64,000 nt of DNA. Source: Cytophagaceae bacterium. GTDB taxonomy: Bacteria > Bacteroidota > Bacteroidia > Cytophagales > Spirosomataceae. The position numbers were made by a program, and so were the translations under genes. The notes beneath the pieces were generated by a model. The model had not been told where the DNA came from and searched no databases. It worked only from the letters and a program-made list of their open reading frames with translations. This document shows positions 27,201-35,779 of the stretch, piece by piece. The DNA lies in the NCBI GenBank assembly GCA_947460975.1, contig CANHGO010000002.1, forward strand, positions 1 to 64,000, given 5' to 3'. Each line of letters begins with the position of its first letter. Position 1 is the first letter of the stretch.

Positions 27201-27320
27201 GGATGGATATTCTCTAACACCTAAATAATTATAGCCAATGAGCCCAAATACAATAATCGTAATGGACATGACAATGGCCAAAACTGGGCGTTTAATACTG
27301 ATTTCTGATAATGATGCCAT
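24216..27320 (-). CDS. RND efflux pump inner-membrane permease (AcrB/HAE1 type)
   Basis: A proton-driven exporter of 1034 residues with the RND layout: two sets of six membrane segments and two large periplasmic loops. Typical strings include IKRPVLAIVMSITIIVFG at the start, VSLIGVFFFMYLVGFSINVL and GLVVDDAIVVLENI (TM4 region). It works with the adaptor encoded upstream in the same operon; the outer-membrane TolC-type channel is not in the window. A glycosyltransferase gene separates it from the adaptor (12-nt gap). Substrates are unknown; drugs, lipids or metals are possible. Confidence 0.95.
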   Translation of the reverse strand: MASLSEISIKRPVLAIVMSITIIVFGLIGYNYLGVREYPSVDPPVVNVQTSYTGANADIIESQITEPLEESINGIAGIRTLTSSSRDGRSSITVEFDLSVNIEDAANDVRDRVSRSMAVLPKDVDPPVISKSDADSGPIYNLNLSSKTRNILNLNEIATRNVKEKLQTIPGVSSVQMWGEKKYAMRLNIDPDRLASFRLTAPDIVSALSKQNIELPSGSIEGANTELTVRTQGRLTTVEDFENLIIKEEGDRSVKFSDVGDVVLASENEKTMFKRDNVPMISIAVIPQPGSNQIEIVNSIRKKLVQIQTTMPDDVLLKEGFDNTRYVRRSIIEVEETILTAILLVTIIIFLFLRDWRSTIIPLTAIPVSLIGVFFFMYLVGFSINVLTLLGIVLSIGLVVDDAIVVLENIYAKIEEGLSPWKAAQEGSKEIYFAVISTTVTLVAVFLPVIFLQGITGRLFREFGIVVAGSVIISAFVSLTLTPMLGSRLLKGGHSKPWFYRVTEPFFVWLNRAYESSLNSFLNARWLAWVIMVSLFGIIYALFKTGAIPSELAPLEDRGMLRVNATAPEGVTFEYMLHYTDEMSNFLMNAIPDNERKNIYAYTSPPFGNGGSNTGSMRIMLTDPGNRRSQQAIAEELQPKIKKFTGAKAVLIQDPTLSTGQRGGGGLPIAFVVQAPNFEKLKKMMPLFLAKVRESPKFENSDVNLKFTKPELRLEIDRAKAQNLGISIQDVAQTLQLGLSGRRFGYFVMDGKQYQIIGQINRDLRNDVKDLKSLYVKNNRGDLIQLDNLVKITEQSTPPQLYRYNRYVAATVQAQMAKGVTMGEALNEMDKLAKETFDVSFSTAYDGQSKEFKESSSSLLFAFALAILLIYLILSAQFESFIDPLIILFTVPLAVAGALLTLWDFSQTLNIFSQIGIIVLIGLVTKNGILIVEFANQKKESGLSKLEAVKVAAAARFRPIVMTSLCTILGILPIALALGSGAKSRVSMGIAVVGGMIFSTTLTLYIIPAIYSFMSSNFKKSKEEVTEEASHVIG

Positions 27321-27332
27321 CGTTTTATAGGT

Positions 27333-28376
27333 TTATACTGCCTTTAAGGCTAATGATTTAATGTTTAACATAGTTTTTTGTAATTCTTCCCAAACTTCCA
27401 AAAATGGGAGTTCACGTGTACTTCCACTCGCATTAAAATAAATATTGGCTATGCCTCCTTTTTCCTGGTATGCACCTGAGTAGGACATGTATTTTTTGAA
27501 ATTGGCAAAATGACCGCATAAAATTAAAGCAGGTATTTTAAAAGCATTCGCAATATGTGTGGGCCCAGAATCGATTCCCAAAAAAAAGCGAGCCGATTTT
27601 ATCAGGGCACAGGTATCTTCAATACTTGTTTTTCCCACTAAATTCAAAAAACTTTTGCTTGAATAAGCTAAGGGTTCATGGGTGCCAATTTCAACCACAT
27701 TAATTCCATGTTCGATGGTTAATAAATCTAGTAATTGAATCCAATGTTCATCCTGCCATTCTCTGTTGATGTCCGTCGACTTGCGATGCAATACCCAATA
27801 ATCTCCCTCAAAAGGTAGATTGATATTTGACTGTCCTATATAAAGTGAAGGCGCAGTCTCATCTAAATTTAAGTGACATAATCTTGAGAAATTGCCCAGC
27901 AGATTACTCGACTTATAATAATTATGAATCGTTAAATCAATCTCTTCCGCATATGGATTCTCTAATTTTGCGCCAAAATACGGATCCTTCCTTAATTCAT
28001 TTAAATGCAAATTATAAAAATGGCAAAATGCATTTTTTCTGGTGATTAAAATACTAAAAAGTACGTTGGTCTCGAGAATGACTTTGGAAAGCCCAGGATG
28101 CTTGGTTAAAATAGGAGCAAAGACAGGCTTTACGATCCAATAAATTTCAGCATCTTGAAACTTCTTGTGTAACGCATCTATAATGGGTTCGGAAGCTACA
28201 ATGTCTCCCAAATGTTCTGCCAGTAAAATGCCTACAAACGTCTTATTGGGATTCAATAACCGTTTTAGAAAAAGCGTTAAATTCAAAAATCCATAAGCTC
28301 CTATCGCACGAATTAAATACGTTAATTTGCGGAATTTATAGGACCATAAAGATTTTGTCAAATAGATACTTGGCAT
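27333..28376 (-). CDS. Glycosyltransferase family 9 (heptosyltransferase-like)
   Basis: A 347-residue GT-B glycosyltransferase related to LPS heptosyltransferases. The N-terminal half has GDIVASEPIIDAL (57-69) and the C-terminal half the nucleotide-sugar motif GIDSGPTHIANA (267-278), followed by PALILCGH. It should act on the inner face of the membrane and add a sugar to LPS core or another glycan. Its place between an efflux adaptor (6-nt gap) and the permease (12-nt gap) is unusual and implies cotranscription. Donor and acceptor are unknown. Confidence 0.88.
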   Translation of the reverse strand: MPSIYLTKSLWSYKFRKLTYLIRAIGAYGFLNLTLFLKRLLNPNKTFVGILLAEHLGDIVASEPIIDALHKKFQDAEIYWIVKPVFAPILTKHPGLSKVILETNVLFSILITRKNAFCHFYNLHLNELRKDPYFGAKLENPYAEEIDLTIHNYYKSSNLLGNFSRLCHLNLDETAPSLYIGQSNINLPFEGDYWVLHRKSTDINREWQDEHWIQLLDLLTIEHGINVVEIGTHEPLAYSSKSFLNLVGKTSIEDTCALIKSARFFLGIDSGPTHIANAFKIPALILCGHFANFKKYMSYSGAYQEKGGIANIYFNASGSTRELPFLEVWEELQKTMLNIKSLALKAV

Positions 28377-28382
28377 TTGAGA

Positions 28383-29486
28383 TTATTGAACCACTTCTTT
28401 TATTTCAACGTCGCCATCTGGTTTAACCTGAATAATTCCATTGGTGATTAAGGTATCGCCAATCGACAGACCAGATAATATTTCTACGGTGCGCTCACTA
28501 CGTGTGCCTAGCTCAACTTTCTGAGGAACCGATTTTCCATTTTTTACGAGAAAAACCTTATTTCCTTTCGCCTCAGGTATAATTGATTCGGTAGGTATGA
28601 GTATAGCAGATCCTTTGCTTTTTAAAATCAAATTCACCCTAGCGTATGCTCCGGGAACTAGTAAATTACTTGGATTGGGCGACAAAGCTCTAATTTGTAA
28701 AGTACGAGTTAGCGGGTCAATTTTAGGATCCACGGCGTATACTCTTCCCATAAAGGTCTTTTGCTCATTTTCAGTGGTGAACTCTATCGTACTTCCCTGG
28801 CGGATGGCTGTGGCATATTTAGCAGGAATTGAAAATTCTATTTTGGCAGGATTTGTATTGGTTAAAGTGGCAATTTTAGTTGCCGGAGAAATATAACTTC
28901 CCATACTCACATACCTAAAGCCAACTTTCCCCGCAAATGGAGCCTTTAACGTAGTTTTTAATATTTGTGACTTTAAATCTTCAATGTCGGCAGAGATGGT
29001 ATTTACGGAATTCACAGCAATATCATATTCCCTTTGTGAGATAGCTTCTTTCTGTAAAAGCACTTTTTGCCTTCCTTCGTTATCCTCCGCTAGCTTTTTA
29101 TTGAATCCTAATTTTTTTAACCTAGCTTGTAATTCATCATCGTTTATTCGCAATAATACAGTACCCTTTTGGATATTATCACCTTCTTTGATATTGAGTA
29201 AAATAATTCTTCCGGCTATTTCAGATCGAATTTCGACTTCCTCATTAGGTAATATACTTCCTGTGGAACTTAAAATATCATCTAACTTAGTTGACTTAAC
29301 CACGGTTACGATGACAGCTGTCTTACCACCTTTGCCACCCGGCCCACCTTTCTCTTTTTCTTTACCCTTCACGTTATCTTTTGATTCTGAAGGGGAAAAA
29401 GTTTTTTTAATTTTCGGATAAAAAGCTAATCCCAAAATTAAAATTATCGCTATTAAGCTGGTGATTGTTTTCGTGAACTTATTCAT
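28383..29486 (-). CDS. RND efflux periplasmic adaptor subunit
   Basis: A membrane-fusion protein that joins the RND permease to an outer-membrane channel. The 367 residues begin with one membrane anchor (about 8-25), a Gly/Lys/Glu linker (KGKEKEKGGPGGKGGK) and then lipoyl, alpha-hairpin (about 120-175) and beta-barrel domains (RSEIAGRIILLNIKEGDNIQ; LKAPFAGKVGFRYVSMG). It is the first gene of a four-gene unit with the glycosyltransferase, permease and ribD. The upstream region has no exact TAnnTTTG element. Confidence 0.93.
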   Translation of the reverse strand: MNKFTKTITSLIAIILILGLAFYPKIKKTFSPSESKDNVKGKEKEKGGPGGKGGKTAVIVTVVKSTKLDDILSSTGSILPNEEVEIRSEIAGRIILLNIKEGDNIQKGTVLLRINDDELQARLKKLGFNKKLAEDNEGRQKVLLQKEAISQREYDIAVNSVNTISADIEDLKSQILKTTLKAPFAGKVGFRYVSMGSYISPATKIATLTNTNPAKIEFSIPAKYATAIRQGSTIEFTTENEQKTFMGRVYAVDPKIDPLTRTLQIRALSPNPSNLLVPGAYARVNLILKSKGSAILIPTESIIPEAKGNKVFLVKNGKSVPQKVELGTRSERTVEILSGLSIGDTLITNGIIQVKPDGDVEIKEVVQ

Positions 29487-29570
29487 GTATGCGTATTCAA
29501 AGGTTTATTAATTTTCTAAGATAAGGAAATTCAAACATTCTTGTGTCCTCAGTTGTAGGCAAATTTTATT

Positions 29571-30041
29571 TTAATTAGTTAACCACGGTAAAATATGTTC
29601 ATTTTGTGTTTGATTCATGACAAAGTGGCTTTGGGCATTTCCGATGTTTTTTAAACTGGCCAATTTATGCAGGATAAAATGTCGGTATTCATCCATATCG
29701 GCCACGACTATTTTTAACAAAAAATCGCTTTGACCAGAAACGCAATAGCACTCTTGCACTTCGAGTAATTCCATCACATCTTTTTCAAATTGGTTTAAAT
29801 ATTCCGCCGCATGTTCTTTTAACGAAATATCGCAAAATACGGTCAAGGATTTGCCTAATTTATTGGGATTAATAATAGCCTTGTACCCAGTAATGACCCC
29901 ATCTTTTTCCATTCGCTTAATCCGTTCATGGATGGGTGTGGCACTCATGCCTAATCGACTCGCCATTTCTTTATTGGACAAAAAAGCATCTTCGTGCAAA
30001 AAGGCAAGTATTTGTTTATCTATTTCATCTAATTTTGCCAT
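29571..30041 (-). CDS. Lrp/AsnC-family transcriptional regulator
   Basis: A 156-residue feast/famine regulator: N-terminal helix-turn-helix (LDEIDKQILAFLHEDA, then SNKEMASRLGMSATPIHERI) and a C-terminal RAM domain (VQECYCVSGQSDFLLKIV) that usually binds an amino acid and forms octamers. The target genes are unknown. It follows gldH by 3 nt on the same strand, so it is probably the end of the recQ-purD-ricT-gldH transcript; a link to those functions is not obvious. Confidence 0.93.
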   Translation of the reverse strand: MAKLDEIDKQILAFLHEDAFLSNKEMASRLGMSATPIHERIKRMEKDGVITGYKAIINPNKLGKSLTVFCDISLKEHAAEYLNQFEKDVMELLEVQECYCVSGQSDFLLKIVVADMDEYRHFILHKLASLKNIGNAQSHFVMNQTQNEHILPWLTN

Positions 30042-30044
30042 CCT

Positions 30045-30563
30045 TTATTTCTTTTTTACCAGCGAGGCACCTACTGAAACTATCCCTTCTAAGGTATCCA
30101 TTCTCATATTTTGCTGTAAACGAATTCGATAGGCACCTGATGTAGGAAATTTTACATTTTTGAAAATGGTATATGAATGACTATACATATCACCTATTCC
30201 TGAGCCTTTGGGCTTCCCAGATTTTGCATCATAGAAAATGGCTTCTGCCTCAGCTTTTTTCAAGCTGGTTCCCGCTTCATTTAAAATTTCCGAAATGAAA
30301 TATAAATTATAGAAAGAATACGTATTCGTTTGTCGGATAGCCACCTGCATATCATATAAGTGAGTAGTATCGGTAATTTCAAAGGGGATTTCGAATTTGT
30401 TTTTTTGTATCCAACCTATTTCACCCATCGATTGTCTTTCGTTGACAAGCTCATTTTCACTACAACCCAGACACACAAATCCCATTAATAAGCCTATTAT
30501 TAATAGAAACCTTAAGGGGAAAGGAGTGTACCTCCATCTAAACTTGAGGAGTTTCAGGCGCAT
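30045..30563 (-). CDS. gldH: Gliding motility lipoprotein GldH
   Basis: GldH is a Bacteroidota lipoprotein needed for gliding in Flavobacterium johnsoniae and associated with the T9SS/gliding apparatus. From the ATG at 30563 the 172-residue product has a charged n-region, a hydrophobic core and lipobox VCLGC (Cys34), then the family domain (FEIPFEITDTTHLYDMQVAIRQ in parts; SGAYRIRLQQNMRMDTLEG). The frame is open to 30791, but that would place the signal sequence mid-protein. It overlaps ricT by 26 nt, which suggests translational coupling. Confidence 0.88.
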   Translation of the reverse strand: MRLKLLKFRWRYTPFPLRFLLIIGLLMGFVCLGCSENELVNERQSMGEIGWIQKNKFEIPFEITDTTHLYDMQVAIRQTNTYSFYNLYFISEILNEAGTSLKKAEAEAIFYDAKSGKPKGSGIGDMYSHSYTIFKNVKFPTSGAYRIRLQQNMRMDTLEGIVSVGASLVKKK

Positions 30564-31932
30564 TTCCTGGAGGTCTTGGTTTAAACTTCTTTTTAAACTT
30601 TTTCTTAAAAGGCTTTGGAGTGGCATTGTTTTGCGGGGATTGACTATCGCCAATAGGCCCATTGGGAAGCTTGGCGCCTTCGTTGCCACCACTTTGCTCA
30701 GGGGCCTTTTGATTCGGATTATTGGGCTTAGGTCTTTGTTGGAAATTAGGCTTTGGTCTATTCGGATCATTATCCCTAAACCGATTTTCATTCGGGCCTT
30801 TTTTAAAACCTCCTTTATTTTTAGAGCCCCCGTATTTCTTATCCATCCGATCTAAATCAGAGTTTAATTGGGATAAGCTCAATTTTTCAATGACTGGCGC
30901 ATCGGGATTAAGATCTTCGAATGACTCTGGGATAATACCTTTTTTATTTAAATCGATAACCTCTTGAACACGATCGCAAGAAACAGGAATCCAAATAGCT
31001 TCTTCCCCTATAATACCAAACCACATCATTCTTTTGAAAATATCTGTTTTTTGTAGAACAGCTTCCCCTTTTTTCGTTTTTATCCGTCCCTCGATCGTTG
31101 GTATGCCTTTTAAAGCATCCATATAAGTCTCTAATTCATAATTTAAACAACATTTCAAACGACCACATTGGCCGCTTAATTTCACCGGGTTTAACGATAA
31201 ATTTTGATAGCGAGCTGCAGCCGTAGTTACATTTTTAAAGTCGGTCAGCCATGTAGAACAACATAATTCTCTTCCGCAAATCCCAATACCCCCTAATCTT
31301 CCTGCCTCTTGACGCAACGAAATTTGTTTCATTTCGACCCGAATTTTAAATTCGGTAGCCAATAATTTAATTAATTCCCTGAAATCAACTCGGTCATCCG
31401 AAGAATAATAAAATACGGCTTTAGTGCCATCAGACTGAAACTCCACATCGGAAAGTTTCATGTTCAATTTCAAATCTTGTATGATTTGTCGGCCACGGTA
31501 CATCGTAGGCAAGTCGCGAGCAATTGCCTGCTCATGCTTTTCTAGATCCTTTTCATTGGCAATTCGAACAATATTTTTCAGGTTCTCGTCGTCTTTGATG
31601 GACTTTTTTAGTAACTGGAGTCTAACAAGTTCTCCTTGCAAAGAAACCACACCCATGTGAATACCTGTTGATGATTCGATCATCACTGGATCTCCCGTAT
31701 GCAAAATTAGTTCCGTGGAATTCCTAAAGTATTCTTTCCTTCCGCCTTTGAACTTTACCTCTACGATTTGAAAACGTTGAAATTGAGGCACATCCAAATC
31801 GGATAGCCAATCAAAAACATTCATTTTATTGCAGGCACCTGTGCCACAACTGCCATTACTTTGGCAGCCTACAACTTCTCCTTCGACTTTTTTCGATCCA
31901 CATGATCCTGTGGAGCACGACTTACATCCCAT
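30538..31932 (-). CDS. ricT: PSP1/RicT-like Fe-S protein with disordered basic tail
   Basis: RicT (YaaT) of B. subtilis acts with RicA and RicF in an Fe-S complex that helps RNase Y mature mRNAs. Here the PSP1 domain (about 85-330) carries the conserved cysteines Cys219, 224, 225 (GICGRELCC) and Cys256, 261, 262 (CGRLKCC). Two additions are seen: an N-terminal Cys-rich stretch (Cys3, 6, 11, 23, 29, 34) and a C-terminal low-complexity tail from about 370 to 464 rich in Asn, Pro, Lys and Gly (KPFKKKFKKKFKPRPP). The tail could bind RNA. It lies between purD and gldH. Confidence 0.85.
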   Translation of the reverse strand: MGCKSCSTGSCGSKKVEGEVVGCQSNGSCGTGACNKMNVFDWLSDLDVPQFQRFQIVEVKFKGGRKEYFRNSTELILHTGDPVMIESSTGIHMGVVSLQGELVRLQLLKKSIKDDENLKNIVRIANEKDLEKHEQAIARDLPTMYRGRQIIQDLKLNMKLSDVEFQSDGTKAVFYYSSDDRVDFRELIKLLATEFKIRVEMKQISLRQEAGRLGGIGICGRELCCSTWLTDFKNVTTAAARYQNLSLNPVKLSGQCGRLKCCLNYELETYMDALKGIPTIEGRIKTKKGEAVLQKTDIFKRMMWFGIIGEEAIWIPVSCDRVQEVIDLNKKGIIPESFEDLNPDAPVIEKLSLSQLNSDLDRMDKKYGGSKNKGGFKKGPNENRFRDNDPNRPKPNFQQRPKPNNPNQKAPEQSGGNEGAKLPNGPIGDSQSPQNNATPKPFKKKFKKKFKPRPPGNAPETPQV

Positions 31933-31954
31933 ATTTTTATATGTAAATCAGCTT

Positions 31955-33241
31955 TTAATTCTTAAATCTAAGAACATCTAAGCCGATATCTCGTCTAAAA
32001 TTTTTACCCTCATATTTTGCCGTAATAGCCGCCTTTTGCGATTTTTGAATGGCATTTTCTAATGTATTTGAGGTGCCCGTAAAGGCCATAACTCGACCCC
32101 CATTAGTCATTATTTCTCCATTTGTTTCCTTTGTTCCCGCATGGAAAATGAAGGCATCCTCTATTTTTTCTAAATTTGAAATGACATCCCCTTTTCTATA
32201 AGTTTCGGGATATCCTCCAGCGACCACCATGGTCGTAACAGCGTACTGACTTGAAATCTGTAAATTTTGTTCACTCAAAGTACCATTTGAGGAAGCAATC
32301 AGTAAAGATAGGAAATCAGATTCGATTCTTGGTAATACTACTTCAGTTTCAGGGTCACCCATCCGAGCATTGTACTCGATGACATAGGGTTCGCCTTCAT
32401 GATTCATAAGGCCAATAAATATAAATCCTTGGTATTTAATTTTTTCAGCATGAAGTCCGTGCAAGGTTGGGTCAATTACTTTTGTTCTGACCAATTCCAT
32501 GAATTTAGCTGTGGCAAATGGAACTGGGGAAACAGCACCCATTCCTCCCGTATTTAAGCCTTCATCATTATCTCCAATTCGCTTATAATCTTTTGCCTCT
32601 GGCAAAACCACATAATTCTCGCCATCGGTTAAAACAAAAACAGAAAGTTCGATGCCCCTTAGAAATTGTTCAATCACCACTTTTTCAGATGCAGCGCCAA
32701 ATTTTGATTCCAAAAGCATTTCTTCCAGAGCCTCTTTGGCTTCCTGTAGACTTTGTGCGATAATGACCCCTTTTCCCGCAGCTAATCCATCCGCCTTTAA
32801 AACAATAGGCAAACTTTGCTTTTCTAAATATAGCAAAGCGTCTTGAATAGTTTCTTTTGTGAATGTTTTTGAGGCAGCGGTGGGTATGCCATATCGATGC
32901 ATAAAATTTTTCGAGAAATCCTTGCTTCCTTCCAACTGCGCCCCATCTGAACCCGGTCCCACAATTCCTACATGTTGTAAGTCTGCTTGCGATTCAATGA
33001 AATTTCGTATGCCTCGAACTAATGGTTCCTCTGGACCTACGATGACCAACTCAATATGATGTGCACGTATAGCAGCAACAATTCCCTCAAAATCAGTGAC
33101 CTCTAAGGCTAAGTTTGTGCCAACATTAGCTGTTCCAGGGTTACCTGGGGCAATAAATAAATGACTCAACAAATTACTTTGAGAGATTTTCCATGCAAAT
33201 GCATGCTCACGTCCCCCCGATCCCAATATCAATACATTCAT
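31955..33241 (-). CDS. purD: Phosphoribosylamine-glycine ligase
   Basis: PurD (GARS) makes glycinamide ribonucleotide, the second step of purine synthesis. The 428 residues show the ATP-grasp architecture: MNVLILGSGGREHAFAWK, APGNPGTANVG, VLKADGLAAGKGVIIA, NTGGMGAVSP and YNARMGDPETEV. The gene lies 14 nt after recQ and 22 nt before ricT, apart from other pur genes. Confidence 0.97.
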   Translation of the reverse strand: MNVLILGSGGREHAFAWKISQSNLLSHLFIAPGNPGTANVGTNLALEVTDFEGIVAAIRAHHIELVIVGPEEPLVRGIRNFIESQADLQHVGIVGPGSDGAQLEGSKDFSKNFMHRYGIPTAASKTFTKETIQDALLYLEKQSLPIVLKADGLAAGKGVIIAQSLQEAKEALEEMLLESKFGAASEKVVIEQFLRGIELSVFVLTDGENYVVLPEAKDYKRIGDNDEGLNTGGMGAVSPVPFATAKFMELVRTKVIDPTLHGLHAEKIKYQGFIFIGLMNHEGEPYVIEYNARMGDPETEVVLPRIESDFLSLLIASSNGTLSEQNLQISSQYAVTTMVVAGGYPETYRKGDVISNLEKIEDAFIFHAGTKETNGEIMTNGGRVMAFTGTSNTLENAIQKSQKAAITAKYEGKNFRRDIGLDVLRFKN

Positions 33242-33255
33242 ACTTAATGATAGTT

Positions 33256-35562
33256 CTAATTCGCTAATTCACTTAAAAACTTGATCCGCATTAATCGGAG
33301 CTCTTCCTCATTTACATCCTCAATGTTGCAGTTTTCCAATGCTGTCGCAATATTATCAGAATCTGCACTCATGAAATATTCGAAAATCTCATCCTGCTTA
33401 TCAGGTTCTATTACTTGATTAATAAAATAATCTAAGTTCAATTTGGTTCCAGAATAACAAATGGTTTCAATTTCTTGAATTAAATCCACCATTGAAATTT
33501 CCTTTTGCTCGGCAATAATATCTAAATCAATTTTTCGATCTACCTGCTGGATGATATGAATTTTAATCTTTGATTTATTAACGGTCGACTTCACAACGAC
33601 TTCTTTGGCCGTCTCTATTTCATTTTCTTCCACATACCGAATAATGGCGTCAAGAAATTGTTTTCCAAATTTCACCACTTTCCCCATCCCAACTCCATTA
33701 ATCTGAGCCATTTCTTCCTGTGTCGTAGGATAGGTGGTGGCCATTTCCTCCAAAGAAGGATCCTGGAAAATAACATAAGGAGGTAAATTCTTCTCTTTAG
33801 CTACCTTTTTTCTAAGATTCTTTAATAACTCAAATAAGGCATCATCATAGGCTTTTGCACCTAATGCTAAACTTTCCTCCGCATTTTCTAAATCAATGGC
33901 CTCCTTCTCATAATCATGGTCTCTCGAAAATGTCAAAGGATGTGAATCTTTTAAAAATGCATGCCCCTTTTCCGTAATCTTTAAAATACCATAATTTTCA
34001 ATATCCTTCTCCAATAAGCCATAAATTAAAACTTGTTTGATAAACGAAATCCATGGGGATTTGACACTTTCCGGGTTAGGCTCTTTCGCAGATCTTTTAC
34101 GTAATTGCGGCTTTTTAGGATTTCCATCCTCATCTTCATCGTCCTCATCCTCTTCTTCTTCCACGACTTTATTCCAAGAAACTTCTTTCCCAACTCCAAA
34201 AACCGAAAGCTTAGCCTGTTCATTGCTAGTAATATATGGATTGCTTTTGCCTTCTAATACATCTGCAATATGCTCTGCCTCAAAATTTTCCCCTGTTTGT
34301 TTGATGGCTTCTAAAACCCAACTAACCTCTTGTTCAGCCTTGTAGGTAGGTGTGGGGTGCATGCAATTATCGCAAAAACCGCAATTATCAGCCATGTACT
34401 CTCCAAAATAACCCAATAACTGCTTTCTTCTACAAACTCCTAAATTGGCATAATACACCATTTCAGTCAACAATAACTTGGCATTTTCTTTCTCAGATAC
34501 CGCCTTGTCCTTATTGAATTTATCTAATTTCAATATATCATCGTAAGTGTAAAACAAAATACACGTACCCTCTAGTCCATCTCTTCCCGCACGACCCGTT
34601 TCTTGGTAATATCCTTCTAGTGATTTTGGGGCATCATAATGGATAACAAATCGAACATCTGGCTTGTCGATTCCCATACCAAACGCAATAGTAGCCACCA
34701 TCACCTCCACCTCTTCATTCAAAAAGGCTTCTTGGTTGAACATCCGTACTTGAGGCTCTAAACCCGCATGATAGGGAAGTGCTTTTACGCCATTGACTAA
34801 TAATAAATCAGAAATCTCCTCAACTCTTTTTCTACTCAAACAATAGATAATTCCAGCTTTGCCACTATTTGATTTGATGTAACGAATTAACTGCTTATCA
34901 ATATCTTTCTTCGATCGGATTTCGTAATATAGATTTTTACGATTAAAAGAAGATTTAAAAACATGTGCATCTTCTAAATTAAGTGTTTTCTGAATGTCTT
35001 GCTGAACTTTAGGAGTGGCCGTCGCCGTCAATGCTATGATGGGTAATTTGTCATTGATAGACTCAATGATCGTTCTAATCTTTCTGTATTCAGGCCTAAA
35101 ATCATGCCCCCATTCTGAGATGCAATGTGCCTCATCGATCGCAACAAAAGAGATATTGGCCTGCTTTAAAAAATTTAAATTTTCTTGCTTATTTAGCGAT
35201 TCAGGCGCGATATACAATAACTTAACTTGGCCATTAATTACCTCGCTTTTCACCCGATTAATTTCAGCACGAGTTAACGAAGAATTTAAAAACTGCGCAT
35301 TGATGCCAAAGGCAACCATTTGGTCCACCTGATTTTTCATCAAGGCAATCAGCGGTGAAATTACGATCGCCGTACCTGGCAAGACAATGGCAGGCAGTTG
35401 ATAGCAAAGAGATTTACCAGCGCCCGTAGGCATTAATACAAAACTATTATTTCCCTGTAACGTATTTTGAATGATAGCTTCCTGCTCCCCTCGAAACTGA
35501 CTGAACCCGAAGGTCTTTTTCAGTTCTTTACTCAATAATTCTTTTGTTATAGTAATCGGCAT
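33256..35562 (-). CDS. recQ: ATP-dependent DNA helicase RecQ
   Basis: A 3'-5' DNA helicase for recombination and fork repair. The 768 residues contain Walker A in MPTGAGKSLCYQLPA (about 43-57), the DEAH box in AIDEAHCISEWGHDFRPEYR, a helicase C domain (YYQETGRAGRDG), a zinc-binding RQC region (CRRKQLLGYFG...CGFCDNC) and a C-terminal HRDC-like region. An unusual acidic insert, EEEEDEDDEDEDG around residues 466-479, is followed by a basic patch (KKPQLRKRS). It heads a five-gene minus-strand unit. Confidence 0.95.
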   Translation of the reverse strand: MPITITKELLSKELKKTFGFSQFRGEQEAIIQNTLQGNNSFVLMPTGAGKSLCYQLPAIVLPGTAIVISPLIALMKNQVDQMVAFGINAQFLNSSLTRAEINRVKSEVINGQVKLLYIAPESLNKQENLNFLKQANISFVAIDEAHCISEWGHDFRPEYRKIRTIIESINDKLPIIALTATATPKVQQDIQKTLNLEDAHVFKSSFNRKNLYYEIRSKKDIDKQLIRYIKSNSGKAGIIYCLSRKRVEEISDLLLVNGVKALPYHAGLEPQVRMFNQEAFLNEEVEVMVATIAFGMGIDKPDVRFVIHYDAPKSLEGYYQETGRAGRDGLEGTCILFYTYDDILKLDKFNKDKAVSEKENAKLLLTEMVYYANLGVCRRKQLLGYFGEYMADNCGFCDNCMHPTPTYKAEQEVSWVLEAIKQTGENFEAEHIADVLEGKSNPYITSNEQAKLSVFGVGKEVSWNKVVEEEEDEDDEDEDGNPKKPQLRKRSAKEPNPESVKSPWISFIKQVLIYGLLEKDIENYGILKITEKGHAFLKDSHPLTFSRDHDYEKEAIDLENAEESLALGAKAYDDALFELLKNLRKKVAKEKNLPPYVIFQDPSLEEMATTYPTTQEEMAQINGVGMGKVVKFGKQFLDAIIRYVEENEIETAKEVVVKSTVNKSKIKIHIIQQVDRKIDLDIIAEQKEISMVDLIQEIETICYSGTKLNLDYFINQVIEPDKQDEIFEYFMSADSDNIATALENCNIEDVNEEELRLMRIKFLSELAN

Positions 35563-35652
35563 ATAGTTTAAGTCGGCTGAATTGTTTTGTCCTATTGTTT
35601 TCCTAACGATTTATGTAAACCTGTAAAAAAACCTTCTAATTTTGAAATTAAT

Positions 35653-35660
35653 CAAAAATA
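35653..35660 (-). promoter_or_regulatory. Possible -7 element upstream of recQ
   Basis: Minus-strand TATTTTTG matches TAnnTTTG, 90 nt before the recQ ATG. A -33 TTTG at the right distance is not seen, so support is weak. Confidence 0.25.
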
Positions 35661-35779
35661 TTCAATCCATAGCAAAAAAGATTAGTAATTAAGGTTGAGT
35701 CCAATTTTATCACGAAATGACGCTATCAACGTCCATTTAAAATGGAAAAATCGACTTAAATATGGTCAACAATTGACGC

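Noticed and set aside
30564-30791. Longer N-terminus for gldH
   Set aside because: The extra 76 residues lie in another frame of ricT and would bury the signal sequence and lipobox.
35563-35779. tRNA or small RNA gene in the 217-nt spacer after DUF4293 and before recQ
   Set aside because: No TPsiC-like GGTTCGAATCC, no cloverleaf and only a weak stem near 35731-35746 were found.
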